64,000 bases of DNA from Halobacillus mangrovi (GCF_002097535.1 NZ_CP020772.1:1736001-1800000); one strand, 5' to 3'. Positions 17,290 to 25,017 are shown, counted from the stretch's first letter. Made by a program: numbers and translations. Notes: generated from the sequence alone by a model not told the origin.

Positions 17290-18060
17290 GTGAGAAATGA
17301 TCATCGAAAAGTCAATGAATTAAGAGAAGTAACGATAGAAACAGACTATGTTAAACATCCAGAAGGATCTGTATTAATAAGCTTTGGGGACACCAAAGTC
17401 ATTTGTAACGCCAGTGTAGAGGATCGCGTACCTCCTTTTTTACGCGGACAGGGAAAAGGCTGGATTACAGCTGAATATGCCATGCTTCCAAGAGCGACAG
17501 AGCAAAGAAATATCCGTGAATCGTCAAAAGGAAAAGTTTCCGGAAGAACGATGGAAATCCAACGTTTAATTGGACGTGCCCTAAGAGCGGTTGTTGATTT
17601 GGACAAAATTGGCGAGCGCACCTTGTGGGTAGACTGTGATGTCATCCAGGCCGATGGCGGCACACGAACAGCATCCATTACAGGCGCGTTTGTAGCTGTT
17701 GTGATTGCCTTCGGTAAGCTTGTGGAAAATGGCACACTGAAAGAACTTCCTGTTACGGACTTCTTAACAGCAATTTCTGTCGGCGTACTTCCTGAAGGCG
17801 AAGAGATTCTTGACTTGTGCTATGAAGAAGACAGCCGAGCACAGGTGGATATGAACGTCGTTATGACTGGGCAAGGTGAATTCGTTGAGCTGCAGGGAAC
17901 CGGGGAAGAAGCGACCTTCTCTATGCCTCAGCTGCAAAAAATGCTGTCCTTGGCTCAAGAAGGCGTCAATGATCTCGTGAAACTCCAAAAAGAAGCAATT
18001 GGAGATTGGTCTGATGTCATTACGGGAAAACAAGTATCAGGAGCTGCCAAAGAGTCATGA
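17290..18060 (+). CDS. rph: Ribonuclease PH
   Basis: RNase PH trims tRNA 3' ends by phosphorolysis. The 256-residue product shows the family motifs: [20 protein letters not shown] near residue 22, then [11 protein letters not shown], the [10 protein letters not shown] helix and [22 protein letters not shown] 17290 is chosen because it sits 9 bp after AAAGGAGG and the N-terminus [12 protein letters not shown] aligns with B. subtilis Rph. The TTG at 17284 is too close to that site. The stop overlaps the next start (ATGA), so translation of the pyrophosphatase is probably coupled. Confidence 0.95.
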   Translation: MRNDHRKVNELREVTIETDYVKHPEGSVLISFGDTKVICNASVEDRVPPFLRGQGKGWITAEYAMLPRATEQRNIRESSKGKVSGRTMEIQRLIGRALRAVVDLDKIGERTLWVDCDVIQADGGTRTASITGAFVAVVIAFGKLVENGTLKELPVTDFLTAISVGVLPEGEEILDLCYEEDSRAQVDMNVVMTGQGEFVELQGTGEEATFSMPQLQKMLSLAQEGVNDLVKLQKEAIGDWSDVITGKQVSGAAKES

Positions 18061-18653
18061 AAGAATTAATTGTTGCCACGAAGAATAAAGGGAAAGTCCT
18101 AGAATTTCGCCAAATGTTTTCGAAGTATAACATTTCTGTGAAATCTTTACTTGACTTTGAAGAAGAGATGGAAGATATCGAAGAAACAGGGACCACTTTC
18201 TCAGAGAATGCAACGATTAAAGCAGAGGCGGTCTCTAAGCAGTTTCAGCTGCCAGTGGTCGCTGATGACTCTGGATTAGTGATTGATGCTCTAGACGGTG
18301 CTCCAGGCGTTTATTCCGCGCGTTATGCCGGAGAAGAGAAAGACGATGAAAAGAATCTTCAGAAGGTTATGCATGAGCTAGAAGGAGTCCCTATGGAGAA
18401 AAGAACAGCCCGCTTCGTTTGCGCGGTAGCTGTGGCTAGACCAGGGGAAGGCACGTTTGTTAAAAAAGGCTACTGTGAAGGATTTATCGCAGGCGAGCCA
18501 TCCGGTACAAATGGCTTTGGCTATGATCCAATTTTCATACCAAAAGGATCGCAGCGGACAATGGCCGAACATTCCTCTGAAGAAAAAAATGCAATCAGTC
18601 ATCGACATCATGCCATCCAACAAATTGAAGATTGGCTAAAACATCAATCGTAA
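18057..18653 (+). CDS. rdgB: XTP/dITP pyrophosphatase (RdgB/HAM1 family)
   Basis: This enzyme hydrolyses non-canonical purine nucleotides (XTP, dITP) and so keeps them out of DNA and RNA. The 198-residue protein starts [14 protein letters not shown], followed by [14 protein letters not shown], the metal-binding [20 protein letters not shown], and a C-terminal [11 protein letters not shown]. The start codon overlaps the rph stop by 4 bp. It is the counterpart of ysnA of B. subtilis. The rph-rdgB-ysnB trio is compact and probably one transcript. Confidence 0.94.
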   Translation: MKELIVATKNKGKVLEFRQMFSKYNISVKSLLDFEEEMEDIEETGTTFSENATIKAEAVSKQFQLPVVADDSGLVIDALDGAPGVYSARYAGEEKDDEKNLQKVMHELEGVPMEKRTARFVCAVAVARPGEGTFVKKGYCEGFIAGEPSGTNGFGYDPIFIPKGSQRTMAEHSSEEKNAISHRHHAIQQIEDWLKHQS

Positions 18654-18665
18654 AGAGGTGAAAGT

Positions 18666-19193
18666 ATGCCGAAAGTATTGATTATGAGCGATAGTCACGG
18701 ACTGACAGAAGAAGTAACAGAAGTGAAAGAGCGTCACAAAGGTGAAGTGGATGCCATGCTCCATTGCGGTGACTCTGAACTTGCTTATGACTCGAATGAG
18801 CTGCAGGGTTTTCACTATGCTAAAGGCAATTGTGATTTTGAACCAGAAATGGAAAATGACCAGGTGGTAACTGTTGGCGACGTCACATTCTTAGTCACAC
18901 ACGGCCACCTATACCAAATTAAATCAACACTGATGCCCTTATCTTACCGTGCAGAAGAAGTAGGAGCTCAAGTGGCTTGCTTCGGTCATTCTCATATTGC
19001 AGGAGGCGAGAAGGTAAATGATACGTTGTTTATTAACCCAGGAAGCCTAAGACTTCCAAGAGATCGTGAAGAACCGACATATGCGATCCTGGAATGGGAT
19101 ACAATGGATGACGTTCAACTGCAATTTTACCATGTGAATGGGGAGCCAATGCCTGATTTGATGCTTGAAACAACTTTAGCAGCAAAGGAATAA
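18666..19193 (+). CDS. YfcE/MJ0936-type metallophosphoesterase (YsnB-like)
   Basis: This is a 175-residue calcineurin-like phosphoesterase of the small YfcE type. Metal ligands are visible in MSDSHG (residues 7-12), LHCGDSE, KGNCDF, VTHGH and CFGHSHIAGG, and the chain continues INPGSLRLPR. The true substrate is unknown; relatives hydrolyse phosphodiester model compounds in a manganese-dependent way. It starts 13 bp after rdgB with GAGGTG upstream. It corresponds to ysnB of B. subtilis and is the last core gene before the two tRNA genes and the integrated region. Confidence 0.9.
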   Translation: MPKVLIMSDSHGLTEEVTEVKERHKGEVDAMLHCGDSELAYDSNELQGFHYAKGNCDFEPEMENDQVVTVGDVTFLVTHGHLYQIKSTLMPLSYRAEEVGAQVACFGHSHIAGGEKVNDTLFINPGSLRLPRDREEPTYAILEWDTMDDVQLQFYHVNGEPMPDLMLETTLAAKE

Positions 19194-19211
19194 ATTCTTT
19201 GCTGCTAAGTG

Positions 19212-19240
19212 TTGACAAAGTTTGCATTCCTTACTATAAT
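19212..19240 (+). promoter_or_regulatory. Consensus promoter of tRNA-Gly
   Basis: TTGACA (19212-19217), 17 bp, then TATAAT (19235-19240): a perfect sigma-A consensus. It lies 58 bp before the tRNA-Gly gene. Confidence 0.85.
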
Positions 19241-19297
19241 GATTCTTGTCCGCTTCAAAAGAAAGCAATCATTTCAACAAAGATTTTGTTGATTCAT

Positions 19298-19371
19298 GCG
19301 GGTGTAGTTTAGTGGTAAAACCTCAGCCTTCCAAGCTGATGATGAGGGTTCGATTCCCTTCACCCGCTCCA
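19298..19371 (+). tRNA. tRNA-Gly (anticodon TCC)
   Basis: The acceptor stem GCGGGTG pairs with CACCCGC. The anticodon stem TCAGC/GCTGA encloses the loop CTTCCAA, giving anticodon TCC at 19330-19332. The T arm is present and the 3' CCA is encoded. It reads GGA, and possibly other glycine codons by wobble. Confidence 0.95.
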
Positions 19372-19546
19372 TACATATTTTAGAACGACGCATCATACAG
19401 TGAATGTAACGATGTGTACAAATTGCAAACATTACTCATATCACTCTAGCTTAGTCTAATAGAGCATAACTGAATCCGCTGCGAAGTGATCGCTTCAATG
19501 TAACGATTCGATTGCATCTATTTTTGGAAACAAAACAGTATTATTA

Positions 19547-19555
19547 TGGTATAAT
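19547..19555 (+). promoter_or_regulatory. Extended -10 promoter of tRNA-Arg
   Basis: TGGTATAAT is an extended -10 element (TGn plus TATAAT at 19550). A weak TTGGAA lies upstream but 20 bp away. It is 30 bp before the tRNA-Arg gene. Confidence 0.6.
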
Positions 19556-19585
19556 GTTTGTACACTGAATGAAATCTTATATGAT

Positions 19586-19659
19586 GTCCCAGTAGCTCAG
19601 CAGGATAGAGCAACAGCCTTCTAAGCTGTGGGTCGGGAGTTCGAATCTCTCCTGGGACG
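19586..19659 (+). tRNA. tRNA-Arg (anticodon TCT), integration target
   Basis: GTCCCAG pairs with CTGGGAC. The anticodon stem ACAGC/GCTGT encloses CTTCTAA, giving TCT at 19620-19622. No CCA is encoded. The T stem is GGGAG/CTCTC with one G-U pair. Two partial copies at 38605 and 46720 instead have GCAGG/CCTGC. The gene is complete and should be functional. Its 3' half is the repeated attachment sequence of the neighbouring islands and has probably been replaced by an incoming copy. Confidence 0.93.
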
Positions 19660-19712
19660 CTAACTAATAAAACGCTGAAACCTTTGACAGACAAGGGATT
19701 CAGCGTTTTGTT
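19611..19712 (+). repeat. Attachment site copy 1 (3' half of tRNA-Arg plus terminator)
   Basis: From CAACAGCC at 19611 the tRNA 3' half and the following hairpin (AAAACGCTGAA paired with TTCAGCGTTTT, 19669-19711) recur with small changes at 38605-38706. The tRNA part recurs again at 46720. This is the expected left junction of elements that integrate into a tRNA gene by a tyrosine recombinase. Confidence 0.8.
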
Positions 19713-19753
19713 TTGTCTGTAAAACTGTAACTATTTGGGCGCTATAACTCCAC

Positions 19754-19769
19754 TTGGGGCAGAATTTCT
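19754..19769 (+). repeat. Arm-type repeat right of att copy 1
   Basis: TTGGGGCAGAATTTCT lies about 95 bp from the tRNA. The same core TGGGGCAGAA occurs beside att copies 2 and 3. Short direct repeats flanking an att core are the usual arm-binding sites of tyrosine integrases. That role is inferred. Apart from this repeat, I see no convincing gene in 19713-19982. Confidence 0.5.
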
Positions 19770-19982
19770 CCAAACCCTTTTCCAGATACGTTATAACCTA
19801 AGAAGGTGCCCTCTATGCTCTGGTTGGTACTTTTATTATAGCATCCACTTCATCTTTCAGAATCCCAAGCTTATTTTTTAGTCTTCTTTTTTTCTTCGTT
19901 ATTCAGCTGCTCATTGTAAAACTGTCTAAGCATTCGTTGAGTCTCACTTACCATTGTTGATCGCGCATACCGATTCCTCCTT

Positions 19983-20822
19983 TTAAATATCTCCAGCTTC
20001 GAAAGGATCATAAATTACGACACCATCCATAACCATAATCATGACCCTGTCTTCATTCATCGGATTCAATATTACAAGTGAATAGCCTTCTCCAAAATTT
20101 TCGCTTATCGTTTTAGAGAAAGATGCCATTTGATCAGACAGGTAATTCCAATCATCCATGCTTTTCATTCCATCAATCATCAATAACAATTCGGTGGTGA
20201 ATTGAGCTCCGACTGGTTTAACAATAATCATTTTGGATTCGTTGTCATAGCTGATATCAGCGGTATTCTTAAAGTTCTCTTCCATTAAGCTGACAATGAC
20301 AGCTCCTGTAGCATCTGATTTTGCTTTGTCTTCTTCAGCTTTTTTCTTTTCTTCTGCTTCTTTCTTAGCCTTTTCTTCCTCTGCCTTCTGTTTTGCTTCT
20401 TCTTCTTTCTGTTTCTTCTCTTCTGCTTCTTTAGCTGCGGATTTCTCTGCTTCCGCTTTTTCTTTCGCTTCTTGTTTTTCAGCCCATGCTTTTTGTTTCG
20501 CTTTTACTTCTTCTTGACGAGCCAGATCTTTCTCTCTTTGTTCCTTCTGTTCCTTTTCTTCTTCTGCTTGCTTTTGTTCACGTTCTTCCTGTTTGGCCAC
20601 TTCTTCAACTTTCTTCTCTTCCTGCGCTTCAGTTTCTTCCGGAGTTGGAGCTAACGCTATAGCAAGGATGAAACTCGCCAAGGATACACCAAAGAAAATG
20701 ATCATGTTCCTTTTCTTTTTCGCTTTGATTAAAAGATCCTTTCGATGTTTAAACATTCCAAACCCATACACACAAGCCATTACAAACGTCACCATAAAAA
20801 CATAAATAAACATCACAGTCAC
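19983..20822 (-). CDS. Membrane protein with long charged coiled coil, unknown function
   Basis: I do not recognise this gene. The 279-residue product has two N-terminal membrane segments (about 2-22 and 38-58). A highly charged Glu/Lys/Ala coiled coil follows (about 62-170, EEKKQKEEEAKQKAEEEKAK-like). The C-terminal globular domain (about 172-279) contains DISYDNESKMIIVKPVGAQF. The coiled coil and globular domain should be on one side of the membrane. GTG 20822 follows GAGGGG by 8 bp. It is downstream of a 57-residue protein and a broken gene on the same strand, so the three probably formed one operon. It lies just inside island 1. Confidence 0.7.
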   Translation of the reverse strand: MTVMFIYVFMVTFVMACVYGFGMFKHRKDLLIKAKKKRNMIIFFGVSLASFILAIALAPTPEETEAQEEKKVEEVAKQEEREQKQAEEEKEQKEQREKDLARQEEVKAKQKAWAEKQEAKEKAEAEKSAAKEAEEKKQKEEEAKQKAEEEKAKKEAEEKKKAEEDKAKSDATGAVIVSLMEENFKNTADISYDNESKMIIVKPVGAQFTTELLLMIDGMKSMDDWNYLSDQMASFSKTISENFGEGYSLVILNPMNEDRVMIMVMDGVVIYDPFEAGDI

Positions 20823-20850
20823 TTTCAGTTCCCCTCTCGAAATTCAGTTT

Positions 20851-21024
20851 TTAAACGGCCAATGGTTTCTTCTCAATCTTCTGCCTCTTTACCTGGGCAT
20901 ACACAAAGGATTCCAGCTGCTGAACAATAATGTCATGGTGAGTCGGATAGCTTTTGAAAGGACGTGACTTTTTAACAACGGTTCCGTTTTGGTCGTAATA
21001 GTAAATAAAGTTCCCCTTCTTCAT
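20851..21024 (-). CDS. Small basic protein, 57 residues, unknown
   Basis: A short open frame begins MKKGNFIYYYDQNGTVVKKS and ends EKKPLAV. AGAGAGGTC lies about 8 bp before the ATG at 21024. It sits between the broken gene (21051-21766) and the coiled-coil membrane protein, on the same strand with tight spacing. This supports translation. The repeated aromatic FIYYY and later HHDIIVQQLESFVY suggest a small folded protein rather than noise. No family is recognised. Confidence 0.6.
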   Translation of the reverse strand: MKKGNFIYYYDQNGTVVKKSRPFKSYPTHHDIIVQQLESFVYAQVKRQKIEKKPLAV

Positions 21025-21050
21025 AAAAAAGACCTCTCTCTTGAGATATT

Positions 21051-21766
21051 TTATTTAAACGGATTGGTAGCAAACCATGGCGCATACCAATACATTTGCA
21101 CCTTTGCTAATTTCACAGCTGTATTATTCAATTCTTGCCCTTCACACGACAATACGTAATTGGACATCGGCAAAATCAAAGCCCCGCACCCGACACAAGG
21201 TTAATACACGGATTGATACTTCATCATTTCTCGTTCTTCTTCACTCGGTTTCCCCATCAACAAAGCGGTCATGAGTTGTGAAATCGAAGGGGTGTAGAAA
21301 ATAGCCTAAAGCCGACTGCACCTCACGACCCGATTCCACTTCCAGTAACCCTGATAAGTAATTATTCGTATACTTCTGTAAGATTGTCATATCAAATGTC
21401 CGGTGCCAATCCTCATTCACTTTTTCGGAGATCTTAGGAGGGGCTTCTGCTCCTTTTAATCCCCAGAGTAGCCAATCGGCAAAATGGTCAATGATTGCTC
21501 CTTCATCACGGATCCCATCCTTTTCTTTACTTCTTTGGCAATCAGATGGTTATCACATCATTCAATCTGAGGAATAGTACCACTGCCATCGATCGTTCCA
21601 TTCAGTACGATCTCTCCCCAGTAGTCCAGCCCCCAAAAACATTTGATCATACGCCTTCATCACTTGGACATTTTAGCTGACCGCCTTGTAACATGACTTC
21701 GATCTTCATTTCCTCATTGTTGTAACTGTACAGTTGATGCAACGTTTCGCTTATCGACTTCGCCAC
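21051..21766 (-). pseudogene. Frameshifted gene of unknown function
   Basis: On the minus strand a GTG at 21766 behind AAGGAGAGG opens a frame (VAKSISETLHQLYSYNNEEM) that breaks after about 39 codons. Homologous-looking coding sequence then continues in other frames: GLDYWGEIVLNGTIDGSGTI, then DEGAIIDHFADWLLWGLKGA, then MTALLMGKPSEEEREMMKYQ. After an in-frame stop comes PCVGCGALILP, and the sequence ends WFATNPFK. At least three frameshifts or stops interrupt what was a protein of about 240 residues. It was probably the first gene of the module that continues with the 57-residue and coiled-coil genes. Plus-strand open frames over this stretch are shadows. Confidence 0.7.
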
Positions 21767-22105
21767 CCTGATCCTCTCCTTAAAATAAAAGATTGAGAAG
21801 AAGCGGGGAGATAAAGCAGAAGATTAAATTAATAGTCACAGCTTTTTTTGGACACAAACCGGGTAGATAAGGAAGGGGTTTATGAGGGATATTTATAAAA
21901 TTATTTCCGCTTACAAATGGTAATTAAAGGAATTATACTGGTGCTTGTAGAAGGTAAGTTGTAAAACGTGTTTCATATTGAATCCTATGAACCCACAAGG
22001 TCACTTTTTTGTCATAGGTGTCTTACTCGAAGTGCTTACAGTACCAAGTAGAAGCTTGTTAAACAAATGTGTTTAAATACTTTTTATAAGGAGCGCATCC
22101 ATTTC
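21767..22105. other. Non-coding gap
   Basis: About 340 bases of AT-rich sequence between the divergent broken gene and the SHOCT protein. I see no convincing gene, and no strong hairpin or repeat. It probably holds promoters for both sides. Confidence 0.5.
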
Positions 22106-22567
22106 ATGAAACGAACATTTGATTTCAAATATGGTGGTAAGGTGCATATTGTTGTTGATGAAGTGTTTATAACCTTTTATAGAAAAGGCAAATCTGCGAA
22201 GTTTTATAAAAAGAATGGCATGAAGCCTAAAGAGTCCATCCTAATTGAGGATATTATTGGCATACAATATAAAGAGCCAGGAATGCTTTCTGGATATATT
22301 CGCTTTGTACTTGAAACGGATAAACAAGTCAAAATCCATAAGCCTTTAACCGATCACAACTCTATTGTTTTTGACAAAAAGGAAATTCGACAAGCAGAAC
22401 AATTAAAAGCCCTTGTGGAGGGTCTAATTCAAAACTATGCAGGTAAACAAGAGGTTGCTTCCTCAATAGGTGCTGCCACTGAAATAGAGAAACTTCATGA
22501 ATTAAAACAAAAAGGTATCATTACTGATAAACAATTTGAAGAGCAAAAGGAAAAATTATTACAGTAA
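22106..22567 (+). CDS. PH-like/SHOCT domain protein
   Basis: This is a 153-residue protein. The N-terminal two thirds (KRTFDFKYGGKVHIVVDEVF, then ESILIEDIIGIQYKEPG) look like a bacterial PH-like DUF4429 fold. The C-terminus (EIEKLHELKQKGIITDKQFE) is a clear SHOCT helix-turn-helix-like tail. SHOCT proteins are common in islands and phages but have no settled function. ATG 22106 gives the MKRTF start; AAGGAG is 12 bp upstream, a loose spacing. The in-frame ATG at 22067 has no ribosome binding site. Confidence 0.7.
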   Translation: MKRTFDFKYGGKVHIVVDEVFITFYRKGKSAKFYKKNGMKPKESILIEDIIGIQYKEPGMLSGYIRFVLETDKQVKIHKPLTDHNSIVFDKKEIRQAEQLKALVEGLIQNYAGKQEVASSIGAATEIEKLHELKQKGIITDKQFEEQKEKLLQ

Positions 22568-22805
22568 TGTCCATCATTAATAAATAAGTTTGCCTTTATC
22601 CCAGTTGCAGGTTAACTTAATTCAATATCTTGAATTCGAGTCTTAAACTAGCAGGGACTATTGCTCAAAAGAGTACTCGCCTTATTTACATATGCATAGG
22701 AGCTATCATACATGTAGCTTTTAAACTGTAGTCCAGTTTAAGAAGAAGGGAATATATGTGAGGAGACAAGATTAATGAGGGAAAAAGTCCCAAAGGATGT
22801 GACGT

Positions 22806-23039
22806 ATGGATACACAAACTTTAAATAAAATAAATGAAATTACATCTGTTGGTGAATGGAAAGATGTTGAAGGTTATCCCAATTATATGGTAAATACAGA
22901 TGGCGCGGTGTTAAGTAAAACTAATGGTAAAATATTGTATCTATCAGTTTTAATAACTAAGAACGTTGATTTAAGGTATTTTGACCATTCTCACACCCTC
23001 TTTAATTACATGTATTCCAACAGCTTTCTAAAGCTATAA
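22806..23039 (+). pseudogene. Truncated NUMOD4/HNH homing-endonuclease fragment
   Basis: Residues 17-43 of this 77-codon frame (EWKDVEGYPNYMVNTDGAVL) match the NUMOD4 motif found at the N-terminus of phage and intron HNH endonucleases. The HNH nuclease part is missing. After KILYLSV the sequence loses any likeness and ends in a short hydrophobic tail. It is best read as the 5' remnant of an endonuclease gene rather than a functional protein. Confidence 0.5.
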
Positions 23040-23130
23040 TCAAGTTCACTAAAAGATGTGTATTTAACTGGGTCTTATTCATAGATAGGGAATTCTTAAT
23101 TAACCTCAGGGTAATAGTGGTAACAGAAAA

Positions 23131-23166
23131 GAAACGGTTGGATAATTTATCCAACCGTTTTTGTGT
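23131..23166 (+). terminator. Bidirectional hairpin terminator
   Basis: AAACGGTTGGATA and TATCCAACCGTTTTT form a near-perfect stem with a three-base loop. It lies between the NUMOD4 scrap and the convergent gamma-carbonic-anhydrase-like gene and could serve both. Confidence 0.75.
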
Positions 23167-23225
23167 GCTGTTTGTTAGGACATTCGGACTCCTTTAACTT
23201 ATTCAATGATATTCAAAATTTAATG

Positions 23226-23741
23226 CTATAAGGGGGAGAGATCCTTATAATATTGCCCTTTTTCTGCGTATTCTCTTATAATCCTTTTCATATCCTTCCT
23301 ATCCTTTTCGTTCAATTCTCTTACGACTTTCGCTGGCCTACCAAACGCTAAACAATTGGCTGGGATTTCTTTGTCTGTTGGAACGAGGCTGCCTGCACCA
23401 ATTAAAGCTCCTTCTCCTATTACGGCACCATCTAATACTGTAGTTCCCATACCAATTAAAGCGTTTTCTTTTATAGTGCAGCTGTGTAAGATCACGCTAT
23501 GTCCAATTGTGACATCATCTTCTATGAACAGGGGTAAATTAGGAGATTGATGGAGAACTGAATTATCTTGAATATTGACACGTTTACCAATAATCGTAGG
23601 TGCTACATCCCCTCGAATTGTTGTGTTGAACCAAACGCTTGTTTCTTCTCCGATGGTTACATCTCCAGTTATTACAGTGTAGTCTGCAATATATGCTTTT
23701 TCATGGATATTAGGAGTGGAACCTTTATAAGCATACAACAT
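23226..23741 (-). CDS. Gamma-carbonic anhydrase-like hexapeptide-repeat protein (YtoA/PaaY type)
   Basis: This 171-residue protein is a left-handed beta-helix of hexapeptide repeats (VITGDVTIGEETSVWFNTTI, then VNIQDNSVLHQ and VTIGHSVILHSCTI). It has the three metal-binding histidine positions of the gamma-carbonic anhydrase fold (HQS, GHS, LHS). It is close to B. subtilis YtoA. PaaY of this family is known to be a thioesterase in phenylacetate catabolism. It lies divergent from the IclR regulator of the CoA-ester pathway, so a CoA-related housekeeping role is possible, but that is inference. It starts at ATG 23741. Confidence 0.8.
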   Translation of the reverse strand: MLYAYKGSTPNIHEKAYIADYTVITGDVTIGEETSVWFNTTIRGDVAPTIIGKRVNIQDNSVLHQSPNLPLFIEDDVTIGHSVILHSCTIKENALIGMGTTVLDGAVIGEGALIGAGSLVPTDKEIPANCLAFGRPAKVVRELNEKDRKDMKRIIREYAEKGQYYKDLSPL

Positions 23742-23883
23742 GTCATCAAACCCTTTCCTATAATTTAATATTACTAAATACTATATGATAAATTCAGAAA
23801 AATCAAAATAGTGATTTTTTTTTGATTATTTCATTGACAATCAAATGATTGAAAGTTAGACTTTTACCTAAGATGAAAAACGC

Positions 23884-23917
23884 TTTCATATATGAAAAAA
23901 ACATTTTGTATATGAAA
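23884..23917. promoter_or_regulatory. Paired palindromes, probable IclR operators
   Basis: TTTCATATATGAAA at 23884-23897 is a perfect 14-bp palindrome. TTTTGTATATGAAA at 23904-23917 differs at two positions. The copies start 20 bp apart, close to two helical turns, so bound dimers would lie on the same face. They sit between the divergent hexapeptide gene and iclR-like gene, 27 bp before the latter's start. Confidence 0.65.
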
Positions 23918-23943
23918 GTTGTTATTATTTAGGAGGATAAAAA

Positions 23944-24735
23944 ATGGGTGCGCATACAACAGAGAAAAAAGTTGAAAATGAAAAAAAATACATGATACCT
24001 GCAATTGTTTCTGCAGGTGAAATTCTGAACTTTTTAAGTAAGCGCAAAAACAAAAATGCAAAGTTAACTCAGATTAGTAAGAGTTTAGGGATTAATCAAA
24101 GCACCTGTTATCGAATATTAAGAACGTTAACAGAGATGAAATTACTAGACCACGATTTGGAAACTAAAACTTTTAGACTTGGTCCCTACCTTATTGTTTT
24201 AGGGAGCCGTGCTTCTGAATTTTTAGACTATATGTCTATTGCGAAGGATTATCTAAAGACAGCGGCCAAAATAACCAAAAGCACATGTGCAATTGTGCAA
24301 AGAGTGGATAATGAATGGTTTTGTTTAGATAAAGAAGAATTCAATTCACCTATTACAGTCACAATTAAAATTGGACAACGCTTTAAACTAAATAGTGGAG
24401 CTACAGGAAAACTATTTTTAGCATACTTAGAAGAGGAGGAGAGAAGGCAAATAATTGATGAAATTGGTTTATTTAAACATACTGAACAGACAATTACTGA
24501 AGAAGAAGAATTAGAAAAGGAACTGAGAGAGATTAAGAAGAGAGGATATTCAATGAGTTTGGGAGAGCATATTCCAGGTGTAAATGGACTATCTTTCCCG
24601 ATTTTGGACCAACATGGGGAAATGCAATTTGGTATTAACGTAGCTACCTTGGAGGGAGATCTAGATAAGCTAAAAGAGATGGCGGAAGAAATGAAAGCGC
24701 TATCTTTAGAGCTTTCTAATAAAATCTATCTATAA
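23944..24735 (+). CDS. IclR-family transcriptional regulator
   Basis: This is a 263-residue regulator. The N-terminal winged helix (residues 20-85, with LTQISKSLGINQSTCYRILR) is followed by an IclR effector domain (about 95-262) with SGATGKLFLAYL and YSMSLGEHIPGVNGLSFPI. IclR proteins respond to small organic acids and control catabolic operons. The gene stands at the head of the SDR/CoA-transferase/TRAP cluster and next to two palindromes, so it is the likely pathway regulator. ATG 23944 has AGGAGG 7 bp upstream. The ligand is unknown. Confidence 0.9.
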   Translation: MGAHTTEKKVENEKKYMIPAIVSAGEILNFLSKRKNKNAKLTQISKSLGINQSTCYRILRTLTEMKLLDHDLETKTFRLGPYLIVLGSRASEFLDYMSIAKDYLKTAAKITKSTCAIVQRVDNEWFCLDKEEFNSPITVTIKIGQRFKLNSGATGKLFLAYLEEEERRQIIDEIGLFKHTEQTITEEEELEKELREIKKRGYSMSLGEHIPGVNGLSFPILDQHGEMQFGINVATLEGDLDKLKEMAEEMKALSLELSNKIYL

Positions 24736-24758
24736 AACTCCATATAAGTACACCATGG

Positions 24759-24780
24759 AAAGGAGGTGATATCAATGTAA
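24759..24780 (+). other. Perfect Shine-Dalgarno followed by ATG-TAA (start-stop frame)
   Basis: AAAGGAGGTGAT (24759-24770) is fully complementary to the usual 3' end of Bacillus 16S rRNA. ATG follows 4 bp later and the next codon is TAA. It lies 24 bp after the IclR stop. It could be a decayed gene start or a ribosome-loading site that does not make a protein. Confidence 0.45.
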
Positions 24781-24896
24781 GAAGATGAGGTGAAAGTGCA
24801 TTTGTTGTTTAGTAAGTATACATGTTAGCAAAGGGAACGAAGACCTTCTTTTCTAAAGAGATAAAAAAACAAAATCACTAACGATTCCAAAAAAAA

Positions 24897-24928
24897 AGTA
24901 AGATTTATTTAATTAAATAAATCTTACT
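24897..24928. repeat. Perfect 32-bp palindrome
   Basis: Both 16-base halves (left half AGTAAGATTTATTTAA) are exact reverse complements with no loop. Nine A residues precede it, so on the minus strand it would act as a hairpin plus T tract. No minus-strand gene nearby needs a terminator. It lies 90 bp before the SDR gene and may instead be an operator. Confidence 0.6.
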
Positions 24929-25017
24929 CCGAGAAAATATTCTATTTTTTTATTTTAATACCAGAAAGATAAATAAGCAAACAATAAGGTTAAATACTTT
25001 TTTGAGGAGTAGATGTC

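Noticed and set aside
19846..19980. A 27-codon minus-strand frame (MVSETQRMLRQFYNEQLNNE) after AAAAGGAGG
   Set aside because: The best ATG is 20 bp from the ribosome binding site, and the closer ATG runs into a stop after six codons. It may be a decayed small gene, but support is too thin for a feature.
20296..20930. Phe/Ser-rich plus-strand frames over 20.3-20.9 kb
   Set aside because: They are shadows of the Glu/Lys-rich coiled coil coded on the minus strand.
21077..21680. Plus-strand open frames over 21.08-21.68 kb
   Set aside because: Their composition is low-quality and they lie opposite the broken minus-strand gene, whose fragments read as real protein.
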